From assembly GCF_018343665.1 (NCBI RefSeq), contig NZ_JAGYPM010000001.1:345239-409238 (forward strand): 64,000 nt of DNA. The letters run 5' to 3'. Each line of letters starts with the position of its first letter. Positions within the stretch are counted from its first letter, which is position 1. The notes beneath the pieces were generated by a model, which was not told the origin of the DNA, made no database searches, and saw only the letters and a program-made list of their open reading frames with translations. Origin of the DNA: Cytobacillus citreus (GTDB taxonomy: Bacteria > Bacillota > Bacilli > Bacillales > Cytobacillaceae). The position numbers were made by a program, and so were the translations under genes. Positions 24,735 to 34,098 of this stretch are shown here, piece after piece.

Positions 24735-26132
24735 ATGAAGCAGGAACAATTAAATTTTACTTTTAAGCCGATGGAGGCTTTTCTAATTACAATAGTTCTT
24801 TTGGGGGGCATCGGCACGGCAATGATTTTTGGCGGTGTTGTACCTCATATTCCCATTGTCATTTCAATAATGTTTTTATTAGGACTTGGCTTAGTGAAGA
24901 AAGTGAGTATAAAAGAATTGGAGCAAGGTCTTACGGATGGTGCGAAATCTGGCCTTGGGTCAGTGTTTATCTTTTTCTTTATCGGAATGTTAATTAGCAG
25001 CTGGATGGCAAGCGGAACAATACCTACTTTTATTTATCTTGCATTAGACGTAGTGAACGGGAAATACTTTTATGCTATTGCCTTTGTCGTATCATCTATC
25101 ATTGGGGTGAGTGTTGGTAGTTCTCTTACAACAGCAGCGACAATTGGAGTTGCATTTATGAGCGTCTCGACAGCTCTCGGCTTATCAGAAGCATTGACTG
25201 CAGGAGCTGTTATTTCAGGTGCTTTTTTTGGAGATAAAATGTCTCCACTCTCAGATACAACGAACCTTGCATCAATGATTGTAAAGGTGGATTTATTTGA
25301 ACATATTAAAAATATGGCTTGGACAACAGGACCTGCTTTCATTATTTCTTTTATCCTATTTGCCATTTTATCACCTGAAGAAGCTGCATCTGATTTTTCT
25401 AAAATAGAAATTCTAAAAAATACTCTTATCGAACAGGGTTATGTTCATTGGTACTCACTAATCCCTTTTCTACTACTAACATATTTGGCAATAAAAAAAG
25501 TTTCTGCCCTGATCACCCTATCAGCCAGTGTTTTATCCGCTTTACTGATTGGTTTCATTGTTCAAAAGGATTTTGGTATTATCAAAATGTTGAATCTATT
25601 ATTTTATGGCTTTAAATCAAATAGTGGTGTAAAAGAGGTGGATTCTCTTTTATCAAGAGGTGGAATGGAAAGTATGTTTTTTTCCATTTCATTAGTCCTG
25701 TTAGCTCTTTCTATGGGGGGACTTCTTTTTAAATTGGGAATTATCCCTTCATTACTAGAAGGAATGAAGAAGTTTTTGCAAAAGGTTCCAGCCTTGATTG
25801 CCTCCACTGCAGGAACGGCAATAGGAATCAACTTCCTTCTCGGAGAACAATATCTTTCAATCTTATTGACAGGGAATACATTTCAAGAATCATATGAAAA
25901 AGCAGGATTGCATCCAAAAAATCTTTCACGAGTATTAGAGGATGCGGGAACGGTTATTAACCCTCTAGTGCCTTGGGGAGTATGTGGTGTATTTTTGACA
26001 GAGGTTTTAGGTGTTGAAACAATTGATTATTTACCATTCACCTTTTTCTGTCTTCTATCGCCTATACTAACAATAGTTTATGGGATTACAGGATTTACCA
26101 TTACGAAAAAAGGAGAAAAAACAGCTGTTTGA
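24735..26132 (+). CDS. nhaC: NhaC-family Na+/H+ antiporter
   Basis: A 465-residue protein with about eleven membrane helices. The NhaC-type sequences VSVGSSLTTAATIGVAFMSV, GDKMSPLSDTTNLA and the late DAGTVINPLVPWGVCG are all present. NhaC exchanges cytoplasmic Na+ for H+ and helps pH and salt tolerance. A GAAAGGGTGG ribosome site precedes the ATG. The terminator begins inside the last codons. Confidence 0.93.
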   Translation: MKQEQLNFTFKPMEAFLITIVLLGGIGTAMIFGGVVPHIPIVISIMFLLGLGLVKKVSIKELEQGLTDGAKSGLGSVFIFFFIGMLISSWMASGTIPTFIYLALDVVNGKYFYAIAFVVSSIIGVSVGSSLTTAATIGVAFMSVSTALGLSEALTAGAVISGAFFGDKMSPLSDTTNLASMIVKVDLFEHIKNMAWTTGPAFIISFILFAILSPEEAASDFSKIEILKNTLIEQGYVHWYSLIPFLLLTYLAIKKVSALITLSASVLSALLIGFIVQKDFGIIKMLNLLFYGFKSNSGVKEVDSLLSRGGMESMFFSISLVLLALSMGGLLFKLGIIPSLLEGMKKFLQKVPALIASTAGTAIGINFLLGEQYLSILLTGNTFQESYEKAGLHPKNLSRVLEDAGTVINPLVPWGVCGVFLTEVLGVETIDYLPFTFFCLLSPILTIVYGITGFTITKKGEKTAV

Positions 26133-26156
26133 TGGCTGCTTTTTCTCCTTTTTTTC
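26106..26156 (+). terminator. nhaC terminator overlapping the stop
   Basis: AGGAGAAAAA and TTTTTCTCCT form a stem that encloses the stop codon, with a T-tract after it; an inner CAGC/GCTG pair extends the fold. Confidence 0.8.
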
Positions 26157-26223
26157 GGCTAAATAGAAAATTTTAAGTTATTAACCTACTAAAGTAGTAT
26201 TGGAATTTCGATAAGGTCTATGC

Positions 26224-26367
26224 ATGGGATATCATATAATAAAAATTAAGCATTGGCCGGAAGGACTTGGCGAACGCAAAGAATTATTAATCATGCAATT
26301 GCCACATTTTCTTATATGTGAAGACTTGCATCAGCAAATGGCCTCTAATATAGTAAGAGTGTATTGA
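26224..26367 (+). CDS. Possible 47-residue ORF
   Basis: In the 360-base gap between nhaC and swrC, ATG with AAGG seven bases upstream opens MGYHIIKIKHWPEGLGERKE and continues to NIVRVY-stop. The residue mix looks coding (Trp, His, Met, Cys spread through it), but no relative was recognised. It could be a small gene or a remnant. The remainder of the gap shows no gene. Confidence 0.35.
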   Translation: MGYHIIKIKHWPEGLGERKELLIMQLPHFLICEDLHQQMASNIVRVY

Positions 26368-26492
26368 AATAATTGGGATTATAAGAAAATATCACCTATT
26401 AGTGGACGGAAGTCGAAAAAATGATTGAAGATTACTTTATACATATTTCACAGTTACATAAGCCGATTATATTTTTGAAAGGAGAATCTTGA

Positions 26493-29400
26493 ATGAAAAT
26501 AAGCAATTTTTCTATAAAAAGACCGATTTTCACTTTGGTTACTATGTTTTTAGTACTAATATTAGGGATTGTTTCTCTCCTAAATATCCCAATGAAGCTT
26601 ATTCCAGATATTAATCCTCCAGTGGGGGTTATTGTCACTTCTTACCCGGGTGCAAGTCCTGAGGAAGTAGTTGAGAAAGTGACGAAGCCTTTGGAGGCAA
26701 ATCTTGCCACTCTACCAGGAATAAAAACAATGACAAGCTCCTCCCAAGAAAGTGCTAATCTCATTCTTTTGGAGTTTTCTTGGACGACGGACATTGACGA
26801 AATTCAAAACGAAGTAATCCAGCGGTTGGATCAAACACCAATGCCTGATGGAGTGGAAAGACCGCGTTTCTTAAAATTTGATCCATCACAATTTCCAATC
26901 ATTCAATTATCACTAAGTGGAGATGAAGACAAACAAACTTTAAGACAAATTGCAGATCAGCTGAAACTGGAGCTTACAAAGGTTAACGGCGTAGCAAGTG
27001 TAAACCTTTCGGGGACAGCTATTAAAGAAGTTCGTGTTGAGCTTGATCAAGACAAACTAAAGGAATTCCAACTTAGTCAAGAGGATATCGTTAATATCAT
27101 TCAAGCTCACAATGTTTCGCTGCCCGGTGATGCAATTTTAACGAATGGAAAAGAGTTGACAACAAGAATTATAAGTACCATTGATTCGGTTGATACTTTA
27201 AAAAATTTAACTGTAACAGTCAACCCAGTTAATGGGGAGAAAATTTCTCTACAGGATGTTAGTAGAGTTGAAATGGTGAATCAGGATGACCGAACCATTA
27301 CAAGAACAAATCAATCACCATCTGTTTTACTAAGTGTACTTCAACAATCTGATGCAAATACAGCAGAGGTCTCAAAGGAGTTTAAGCATCAACTGGATAA
27401 ACTTCTGGAAAAAGAGAAATTCAAAGATATTGAGTATGATATATTGTTTGATCAGGGTGATTATATACAGCTTGCAATCGGGAATATTTCTAATTCCTTA
27501 ATCCTTGGCGGTCTTTTTGCCATGGTTATTCTGTTTTTCTTCCTAAGAAATGTGAAAAGTCCGCTAATTATTGGAATTTCAATTCCGTATTCTGTCATTT
27601 TTACGTTTGTACTAATGTACTTTTCTGATTTTACTCTTAATATCATGACTTTGGGCGGCCTTGCTCTCGGGATTGGAATGCTTGTTGATAATGCAATTGT
27701 TGTGATTGAAAATATAAATCGTCATTTAAATATGGGGAAGGATTCAAAAACGGCGGCTATAGACGGTACCAAGGAGGTAGGAACTGCCATAACAGCCTCA
27801 ACATTAACAACAGTTGCCGTTTTCTTACCTGTTGTATTTATCACAGGTATTATTGGGGAGTTATTCACTGAATTCGCATTAACAATATCTTTTAGTTTAT
27901 TTGCTTCATTAATAGTTGCTTTAACAGTTGTTCCGATGCTCGCTAGCCGCTTATTAAAGGCGCCGAAGAAAAACTTAGAAACAAAAAGACAACAATCAAG
28001 TTGGATGCTTTTACTTGAAAAATCAATAAAATGGTCATTACGTCACCGGGCTGCTGTTATTATCATCGCATTACTGCTTCTTGGGGGTGGTGCATATGGA
28101 TTAACAACAGTAGGTACACAATTTCTCCCTAATACTGACGAAGGATTCTTCACACTTCGAGTTGAGCTAGAAAACGGATCTGCCTTAACTGAAACGGAAA
28201 AGGTTATTACTGCACTGGAGCAAAATCTACAAGCAGAAGAGGATATCGAGACCTATGTTAGTCTTATTGGCACAACCCAGGAAGGTTCTTTTCGAGGATC
28301 AAAAAATGCAAATATTGCAGAGATATATGTGAAAATGAAAGAGTTAGATAAAAGGGAAAGATCTACATTTGAATTTGTAGATGATGTTAAGAAGAAGCTG
28401 GAAAGAACGGCTAAAAAAACAAATCAAAGTGCAGAAATTTCCTTTAATATGCATTCTTCTTCAGGGACTTCTCCCAATACCCTTACTTTTAGTGTTAGAG
28501 ATACGGATAAAGGCAGGTTGAATCAGCAAGTAGAAAAAATTTATCAGGCACTACAAAATATTGATGATGTAACGGAGTTGTCTACTGATCTAATGGATAC
28601 AGTGGAAGAGATTCAAATTACTGTTGATCGGGATAAAGCATTCGATCAGGGCCTTACTCCTGCACAGATTGCTATGATCGTGAATGATGTAACACGTGGA
28701 AATCAGGCTACACAATTGGCTGATGATCAATCAAATATATATGGAGTTATTGTAGAATATGATCAAACTGTTACGCAGAACCTTGAAAAACTGAAAACAT
28801 TACTAATTAAAAAACCTGATGGAAGTTATATATATCTTGATCAAGTTACAAATATTGAACAAGGTGAGGGTCCAGTAAGAATTCAACGAATTAATCAACA
28901 AAATGCTGTGCAATTTACACTGAAATATAAATCAACCACAAATTTAGGCGCTATTTCTAAAGAAGTGGACAAAAAAATTGCAGATCTAGATTTACCCGAT
29001 GATACAGAAATTGTTTTTAGTGGTGACCGTGAGCTATTAGAGTCATCTATTGATGATATGATTATGGCGTTTGTATTAGCGATTATTTTCATTTATCTCG
29101 TAATGGCGGCTCAATTCGAATCTTTAAAATATCCATTAGTTATCATGATTACTGTTCCTCTAATGGTAATTGGCGTTTCAATTGCACTTACAGCAACAAG
29201 AACTCCGATAGGGATTACGGCGATTATTGGTATTATTGTCCTAGCAGGAATCGTGGTAAACAATGCAATCGTTATTGTAGACTATATCAATCAAAGGAAA
29301 GAAAATGGTCTTAAATCGTATGATGCAATTATCACATCAGTTAAAGACCGTGCTAGGCCTATTCTGATGACTGCTTTAACAACTATTCTAGGGCTTATTC

Positions 29401-29768
29401 CCCTTGCGCTAGGAATCGGGGAAGGATCAGAGATCAATCAGCCAATGGGAATTACAGTAATTGGAGGTTTAATCAGCAGCACATTCTTAACTTTATTTGT
29501 TATTCCGGTTGTATATAGTTTTTTCGATAAAGATACGAGAAGAATGAATAAAATGTATGCAACACCAGAGGGGCATTTGATCCCAGCCTATTTATTAGAC
29601 GAACGTGTAGAAACAGTTAAAGAGGAGGATATTGAGAATCCAATGCCTCCAGCAAAAAATTCTCAAAATTTCAGCAGGAATGAAATGGCTCAAATGCTCG
29701 AAGAACTGTTGAAAATTGTTAAAGAAGACGATCAGAATAAGAATAATCACCATAATTCAGAAGAGTAG
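26493..29768 (+). CDS. swrC: RND-family efflux pump, SwrC/AcrB type
   Basis: A 1091-residue RND transporter with the classic pattern of one N-terminal helix, a large extracytoplasmic loop, six helices, a second loop and six helices. Conserved segments are SYPGASPEEVVEKVTKPLE, TLGGLALGIGMLVDNAIVVIENI (helix 4 acidic residue) and GIIVLAGIVVNNAIVIVDYIN. The long charged C-terminal tail is cytoplasmic. B. subtilis SwrC exports surfactin and is needed for swarming. A GAAAGGAGA ribosome site precedes the ATG. There is no adjacent membrane-fusion protein gene. Confidence 0.92.
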   Translation: MKISNFSIKRPIFTLVTMFLVLILGIVSLLNIPMKLIPDINPPVGVIVTSYPGASPEEVVEKVTKPLEANLATLPGIKTMTSSSQESANLILLEFSWTTDIDEIQNEVIQRLDQTPMPDGVERPRFLKFDPSQFPIIQLSLSGDEDKQTLRQIADQLKLELTKVNGVASVNLSGTAIKEVRVELDQDKLKEFQLSQEDIVNIIQAHNVSLPGDAILTNGKELTTRIISTIDSVDTLKNLTVTVNPVNGEKISLQDVSRVEMVNQDDRTITRTNQSPSVLLSVLQQSDANTAEVSKEFKHQLDKLLEKEKFKDIEYDILFDQGDYIQLAIGNISNSLILGGLFAMVILFFFLRNVKSPLIIGISIPYSVIFTFVLMYFSDFTLNIMTLGGLALGIGMLVDNAIVVIENINRHLNMGKDSKTAAIDGTKEVGTAITASTLTTVAVFLPVVFITGIIGELFTEFALTISFSLFASLIVALTVVPMLASRLLKAPKKNLETKRQQSSWMLLLEKSIKWSLRHRAAVIIIALLLLGGGAYGLTTVGTQFLPNTDEGFFTLRVELENGSALTETEKVITALEQNLQAEEDIETYVSLIGTTQEGSFRGSKNANIAEIYVKMKELDKRERSTFEFVDDVKKKLERTAKKTNQSAEISFNMHSSSGTSPNTLTFSVRDTDKGRLNQQVEKIYQALQNIDDVTELSTDLMDTVEEIQITVDRDKAFDQGLTPAQIAMIVNDVTRGNQATQLADDQSNIYGVIVEYDQTVTQNLEKLKTLLIKKPDGSYIYLDQVTNIEQGEGPVRIQRINQQNAVQFTLKYKSTTNLGAISKEVDKKIADLDLPDDTEIVFSGDRELLESSIDDMIMAFVLAIIFIYLVMAAQFESLKYPLVIMITVPLMVIGVSIALTATRTPIGITAIIGIIVLAGIVVNNAIVIVDYINQRKENGLKSYDAIITSVKDRARPILMTALTTILGLIPLALGIGEGSEINQPMGITVIGGLISSTFLTLFVIPVVYSFFDKDTRRMNKMYATPEGHLIPAYLLDERVETVKEEDIENPMPPAKNSQNFSRNEMAQMLEELLKIVKEDDQNKNNHHNSEE

Positions 29769-29788
29769 TTCATGGATATATTGAACCT

Positions 29789-29816
29789 AACCCCCTCTAC
29801 ATCTAGTGGGGGTTTT
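29789..29816 (+). terminator. swrC terminator
   Basis: AACCCCC and GGGGGTT pair around a short loop, followed by TT. Confidence 0.75.
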
Positions 29817-30053
29817 CAGATATTCTCCTTTAAATAGGTACAAAGTTTGTGTTGAATGCTGCAGGAAAATAATTGGAATATATTTGGGAATAAAAAATAT
29901 TTGTACCATTCATTGTGCAAAATAGTTATATAGAAGTTTGGTTGGTGAAGAAAAAAAGCTTGTCTAACTCTATCCTTTTTTAACACAAAATCCTGTTAAG
30001 GCTTTTTGATTTAAAAAATTTGGTATTTTAATTTTAGTAATTTTTTAATGTAC

Positions 30054-30082
30054 ACCCCCAAAACCTCTGAGTTTTATCCGTA
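30054..30082 (+). promoter_or_regulatory. Candidate sigma-I promoter of the DUF5667 gene
   Basis: ACCCCC (30054-30059) and CGTA (30079-30082) are 19 bases apart, about 50 bases upstream of the start. The same elements with the same spacing precede sigI at 31611. C-rich -35 and CGWA -10 boxes are the known sigma-I pattern; the exact spacing rule was not checked. Confidence 0.5.
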
Positions 30083-30133
30083 CAGATGTAATGAACAAAG
30101 CGGCCGCTTGTGAAAAATAAAGAGGTGAAGAAA

Positions 30134-31372
30134 TTGAAGTTTTTATCTAACAAAGAAATGATCAAAATCGCAAAAAGCACTTTAGCATTAGTTATTGCAG
30201 GAGGATTCACTTTTTCAACGACTATTGCATCAGCAGAAGAAAATAATCAAGAAAAATATGAATCTGTCGATTTACAAAAATTAACTCCTCCTAGTGCATC
30301 AACAGATGTATCTGCTAAAGTTGATTCTTCAAATGTGAAAGAATCATTGATACAGCAAGAAGAAAGCGATAAAGAAACACCATCTCTTGTGCCTGGAAAC
30401 TTTTTATATTTTGCTAAAATTACTTTAGAAAAAATACAATTGGCTCTAACATTTGATCAAGAAAAGGAAGCGGAGCTATTAGCAAAATTTGCATCAGAGC
30501 GTTTAGCGGAAGCGGATGCCCTTTTTGCTAAAGGCAAAGAGGATGAAGCGATAAAAGTCATAGAAAAAGCCCTTGAAAATATAGAAAATGCGGATAATAT
30601 CGCTGATGAAAATAAAAATCCTAAGCAAGAAAATGAAGATGGAAAGACTGAGGGGGCATCTTCAAAAGATCAGAATATTGCCAATAATGATCAATCAATA
30701 GATGAAGTCACTGTAGAAGATAAAGGGACTGAAGAAGATGCAATTGATGAGATAAACGAACTCATTTCACAAAATATTATTGCTCTTAAGGCTGCAATGG
30801 AAAAAGTGAAAAATCCAGTCGCTAAAGCCGCATTACAAAAGAATATTGATAAAAGCTATGCTAAATTAGCAAAAAAGATAGAGAAATTGGATAAAAAGTA
30901 TGGAAGCAATCAAGAGCCTGAAAAGAATGAAGACAAAGAAGATATTCCATCTTTGGAGAATGAGAACTTAGATTCAACATCAACTGATATGGTCGTAGTT
31001 AATAAGGAAAAGAAGGAAACAAAAAGCGAAGTAAAAGAGGAAAATAAAGAAAAGGCTGCTCAAGTAAGAGAAGAAAATAAGAAAGCAAAAGAAGCTGTAA
31101 AGGAAGAAGCTAAACAGGCAAAAGAGTTAGAAAAAATCGAAACAAAGCAAGCAAAAGAAGCAGCGAAATTGCAGGAAAAGCAGGAACGAATTGTAGAAAA
31201 AAATAAAGAAAAACAAGTACGTGAAGAAGCGAAAAGTGAGTGGAAAGAATCAAAGAACACTGTAAAGCAGCAGAAAGAGATCCAAAAAGAGAAAAAAGCT
31301 TCTATTCAGGATGAGCAACAAGAGAATCACCAAGAAAATCATGACGAAAAAGGGAATAAAGGTAACAAATAA
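30134..31372 (+). CDS. DUF5667 secreted protein with Lys/Glu-rich tail
   Basis: A 412-residue exported protein. A signal peptide (about 1-34, ending ASA-EE) is followed by a DUF5667 domain (about 80-150) recognisable by LVPGNFLYFAKITLEKIQLA and AELLAKFASERLAEADALFAKGK. A second helical segment follows near 200-260, then a tail of about 140 residues made almost only of Lys, Glu, Gln and Ala in helical repeats. The TTG start has AGAGGTGA upstream; an earlier in-frame GTG lacks a ribosome site. It lies directly before sigI-rsgI, whose RsgI has a similar tail. Confidence 0.75.
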   Translation: MKFLSNKEMIKIAKSTLALVIAGGFTFSTTIASAEENNQEKYESVDLQKLTPPSASTDVSAKVDSSNVKESLIQQEESDKETPSLVPGNFLYFAKITLEKIQLALTFDQEKEAELLAKFASERLAEADALFAKGKEDEAIKVIEKALENIENADNIADENKNPKQENEDGKTEGASSKDQNIANNDQSIDEVTVEDKGTEEDAIDEINELISQNIIALKAAMEKVKNPVAKAALQKNIDKSYAKLAKKIEKLDKKYGSNQEPEKNEDKEDIPSLENENLDSTSTDMVVVNKEKKETKSEVKEENKEKAAQVREENKKAKEAVKEEAKQAKELEKIETKQAKEAAKLQEKQERIVEKNKEKQVREEAKSEWKESKNTVKQQKEIQKEKKASIQDEQQENHQENHDEKGNKGNK

Positions 31373-31410
31373 TTTACAACTTGAAAAGTAGGAAAGAAAG
31401 ACTGTCATAG

Positions 31411-31575
31411 TTTTCAGAGTGTAGACAAAGTATAATACCTTTTCAGGTTGATTGAAAACACTTGTCTTTCGAGGCACGAATCCTTACGAGGAGCGCGGAA
31501 TTACCATGAATAGGTAATGAGCACCGCAGGAAGGTGATTAACGAAGAAAGCGAGCGTTTGTCAACAGTCTGAAAG
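31411..31575. repeat. 165-bp element with terminal inverted repeats
   Basis: The left end TTTTCAGAGTGTAGACAAAG and the right end GTTTGTCAACAGTCTGAAAG are imperfect inverted repeats, 16 of 20 positions. Inside, ATTACC / GGTAAT and GCGG / CCGC pair, so the whole unit can fold into a long hairpin. There is no ORF. It resembles a MITE-like or Bacillus intergenic repeat. Half copies lie at 10398-10421 (left end) and 60053-60072 (right end). It fills most of the gap before sigI. Confidence 0.65.
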
Positions 31576-31610
31576 CCTGTCATAGGCTTTCTTTGCTTAA
31601 AAAATAGCAT

Positions 31611-31639
31611 ACCCTTATAAAATCTAACTAATTATCGTA
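31611..31639 (+). promoter_or_regulatory. Candidate sigma-I promoter of sigI-rsgI
   Basis: ACCCTT and CGTA are separated by 19 bases, just as at 30054. A TATAAT at 31642-31647 could provide an additional sigma-A -10. sigI is autoregulated in B. subtilis. Confidence 0.5.
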
Positions 31640-31671
31640 TGGTATAATGTGTTGGATGAAGAGGTGAGCTA

Positions 31672-32418
31672 ATGCTAAGTTTTTTGTTTGTTGCAAAAAA
31701 GAGAAAAAAAACACTAGAAGAAACAGTTATTTTAATACAGCAGGGTGATACAGCACTTCAAAATGACCTAATCCAATCATATAAGCCATTTATTGCTAAA
31801 ACAGTCTCTTCAGTATGCAAAAGATACATACATGAATCTGACGATGAATTTAGCATTGGACTTATTGCATTTAATGAAGCTATTCAAAAATACAGTCATG
31901 ATAAAGGGAGTTCATTAATTAGCTTTGCTGAAGTCATTATCAAAAGAAGGGTTATTGATTATATTCGTAAGCAGGTAAAATACCAGAACCTAAAATTAGA
32001 TATTGATGTAGGTCAAGGTGAAGAAGATCAAATTGCAGCCACTATTGAAAACGAACTCTCCATTGAACAATATAATAGAAAGACAGAAGAAGAATCGCGA
32101 AGAGAAGAAATTCTTCAGTTTACTGAAATCCTCCGCCAATATGATTTATCCTTTTCAGATTTGATTGAACAATCACCTAAGCATGCAGATGCAAGAAAAA
32201 ATGCGATGAACATAGCTAGAATTATTTGTGAAAATGAAGGACTTAGACAGGTTTTACTTGAAAAGAAAAGACTACCTATAAAACAGCTTGAAGAACATGT
32301 TTCGGTTAGCAGAAAGACGATAGAAAGAAATAGAAAGTACATAATTGCAATTTCCATCATATTAATTAGCGATTATGTTTATTTACAGGATTATATCAAA
32401 GGGGTGTTGGAAACGTGA
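31672..32418 (+). CDS. sigI: RNA polymerase sigma factor SigI
   Basis: A 248-residue protein matching SigI (251 residues in B. subtilis): region 2 with DEFSIGLIAFNEAIQKYSHDKGSSLISFAEVIIKRRVIDYIRK, then the SigI-specific C-terminal region with KKRLPIKQLEEHVSVSRKTIERNRKYIIAI, a helix-turn-helix. SigI responds to heat and envelope stress. The ATG has AGAGGTGA upstream. It overlaps rsgI by four bases (GTGA). Confidence 0.93.
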   Translation: MLSFLFVAKKRKKTLEETVILIQQGDTALQNDLIQSYKPFIAKTVSSVCKRYIHESDDEFSIGLIAFNEAIQKYSHDKGSSLISFAEVIIKRRVIDYIRKQVKYQNLKLDIDVGQGEEDQIAATIENELSIEQYNRKTEEESRREEILQFTEILRQYDLSFSDLIEQSPKHADARKNAMNIARIICENEGLRQVLLEKKRLPIKQLEEHVSVSRKTIERNRKYIIAISIILISDYVYLQDYIKGVLET

Positions 32419-33581
32419 AAACAGGAATTATTATGGAAGTAAATGAACGTTTTTTAACGCTATTAACCCCAGATGGTGAATTTCTACGTGCGCGAAAGCT
32501 TGATAGAGATTATCAAATTGGGCAGGAAATTGATTTTTTTCCTATCAATCAAGAGGAAGCAAAAAAGAAATCATTTTTTTCTATTTTCAATAGCTTTAAA
32601 GCAAAAACTGCTTTTGCAGCTACTTTAATATTCATGATAATGAGTGTAACATTACTCCCTTTCTTCGGTAATAATAATGTATACGCCTATATGTCAATCG
32701 ATATTAACCCAAGTATTGAACTTGGTGTCAATAAAAATTTCCAAGTCATAAAAATCCATCCATATAATGAAGAAGGAAAAGAAATAGTTAATCAATTACA
32801 TGATTGGAAAAAGAAAAACATCCAAGAATTAACAAATGAAATTATTCAGGAAATTAAAGCGCAAGGATATACAAAAAATAATCATGAAATCGTGATTGGG
32901 ACTGCGTATGAAAAAAAGGGTCAACAAAAAGTAGAAAATCAGCAGTGGGAGAAAGAAATTGCTGAAATTAGAAATGAATTAAAAACTGAAAACCTTGAAT
33001 TGAAAATTGTTAAAGGCTCAATTGAAGATAGGAATAAAGCGAAAGAAATGGGGCTTACAATGGGCCTTTATAAAGAAAAAGAAAATCAAGAAAAAGAAAT
33101 GCGATTAGAACAAGATAATAAAGTCAATGAAGAAAAAGTAAAACAAAAAGTGTTAAATAATGAAGATAGTGATCAGCAGAGAGAGAACGAAATTAGTAAA
33201 AAAGAAGAACGAGTAGAGAAAGATAATAGAGAAATGCATAAGCAAGCAGAGAAGGAAATTAGAGAAAAGGAAAAGCAATTAGAAAAAGAAAATAAAGCAA
33301 GAGATAAACAAATCGAAAAAGTAATTAGGGAAAGTGAAAAGCAAACAGAGAAGGAAAATAGAGAAAGTAAAAAGCAAATAGAGAAAGAAAATAAAGAACG
33401 AGAAAAGGAAATAAAAAAAGAAAATAAAGAAAAACAAATGGAAAAAGAAAATGATGAACAGGAACAGCGTTTAGATAGAGAAGGAATAAAAAAACAAAAA
33501 GAACTTGAAAAAGAAAATAAAGAAAATGAAAAGCAAAAAATAAAGGAAGAAAAACAAAAACATCAAGATAGTGATGATTAA
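32415..33581 (+). CDS. rsgI: Anti-sigma-I factor RsgI with charged tail
   Basis: A 388-residue RsgI. The cytoplasmic N-domain (1-60) contains GIIMEVNERFLTLLTPDGEF; one membrane helix spans about 64-84; the outer domain starts YAYMSIDINPSIEL, with the Asn98-Pro99 pair where RsgI proteins are known to self-cleave. After about residue 215 comes a 170-residue tail of Glu/Lys/Gln/Asn repeats (EKENRESKKQIEKENKERE), likely a long single helix. RsgI holds SigI inactive. GTG start overlaps sigI. Confidence 0.92.
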   Translation: MKTGIIMEVNERFLTLLTPDGEFLRARKLDRDYQIGQEIDFFPINQEEAKKKSFFSIFNSFKAKTAFAATLIFMIMSVTLLPFFGNNNVYAYMSIDINPSIELGVNKNFQVIKIHPYNEEGKEIVNQLHDWKKKNIQELTNEIIQEIKAQGYTKNNHEIVIGTAYEKKGQQKVENQQWEKEIAEIRNELKTENLELKIVKGSIEDRNKAKEMGLTMGLYKEKENQEKEMRLEQDNKVNEEKVKQKVLNNEDSDQQRENEISKKEERVEKDNREMHKQAEKEIREKEKQLEKENKARDKQIEKVIRESEKQTEKENRESKKQIEKENKEREKEIKKENKEKQMEKENDEQEQRLDREGIKKQKELEKENKENEKQKIKEEKQKHQDSDD

Positions 33582-33636
33582 CATAAATTGTGATTAATTC
33601 TTGATAAGAGTAAATATTCTAAAACAGTTAAGAATG

Positions 33637-33665
33637 AAAAAAGTGCCGCATGAGGCACTTTTTTT
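33637..33665. terminator. Bidirectional terminator
   Basis: AAAAAAGTGCC and GGCACTTTTTT pair between the convergent rsgI and SASP genes. Confidence 0.88.
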
Positions 33666-33668
33666 CAT

Positions 33669-33869
33669 TCATTTATTATTAATACCATTCATTTGTGCTT
33701 GAGCTTGCTGAACTAATCTCTTAGTAATTTCTCCGCCTACGGAACCATTGGCACGAGAGACAGTATCAGAACCTAAATGGACACCAAACTCTTGGGCAAT
33801 TTCATATTTAACTTGATCTAAATATTGCTCTATTCCAGGAACTAATAGCTTATTTCTGCTATTTGCCAT
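33669..33869 (-). CDS. Alpha/beta-type small acid-soluble spore protein 2
   Basis: A 66-residue SASP paralogous to the one at 7986-8180. It has the [20 protein letters not shown] and [13 protein letters not shown] signatures. It binds forespore DNA. GGAG lies nine bases before the ATG; the open frame five codons upstream lacks a ribosome site. A CATACTA element upstream suggests sigma-G transcription. Confidence 0.96.
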   Translation of the reverse strand: MANSRNKLLVPGIEQYLDQVKYEIAQEFGVHLGSDTVSRANGSVGGEITKRLVQQAQAQMNGINNK

Positions 33870-33922
33870 TTTTTTCAACTCCAATCAAATTTATTAACAG
33901 AGGATATTTTTCTCTGTAAATG

Positions 33923-33929
33923 TAGTATG
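33923..33929 (-). promoter_or_regulatory. Sigma-G -10 element of SASP 2
   Basis: On the minus strand this reads CATACTA, the exact sigma-G -10 consensus, 54 bases upstream of the SASP start. The -35 (about CTTATT at 17 bases) is poor. Confidence 0.55.
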
Positions 33930-34098
33930 ATTAAAAATGGCATTTTAATAAGTGAAATATTTTTCCTTAAGCAGTATAGTTTATAGATGTTTAATATTTT
34001 TTACAAATGCTTTAATGAAAAAAAGCATATATGTCTTTCATAATGTAGAGTTTTTCATTATGATAGAGGATATGAAAAAATGAAAGGAATTGTAATTC

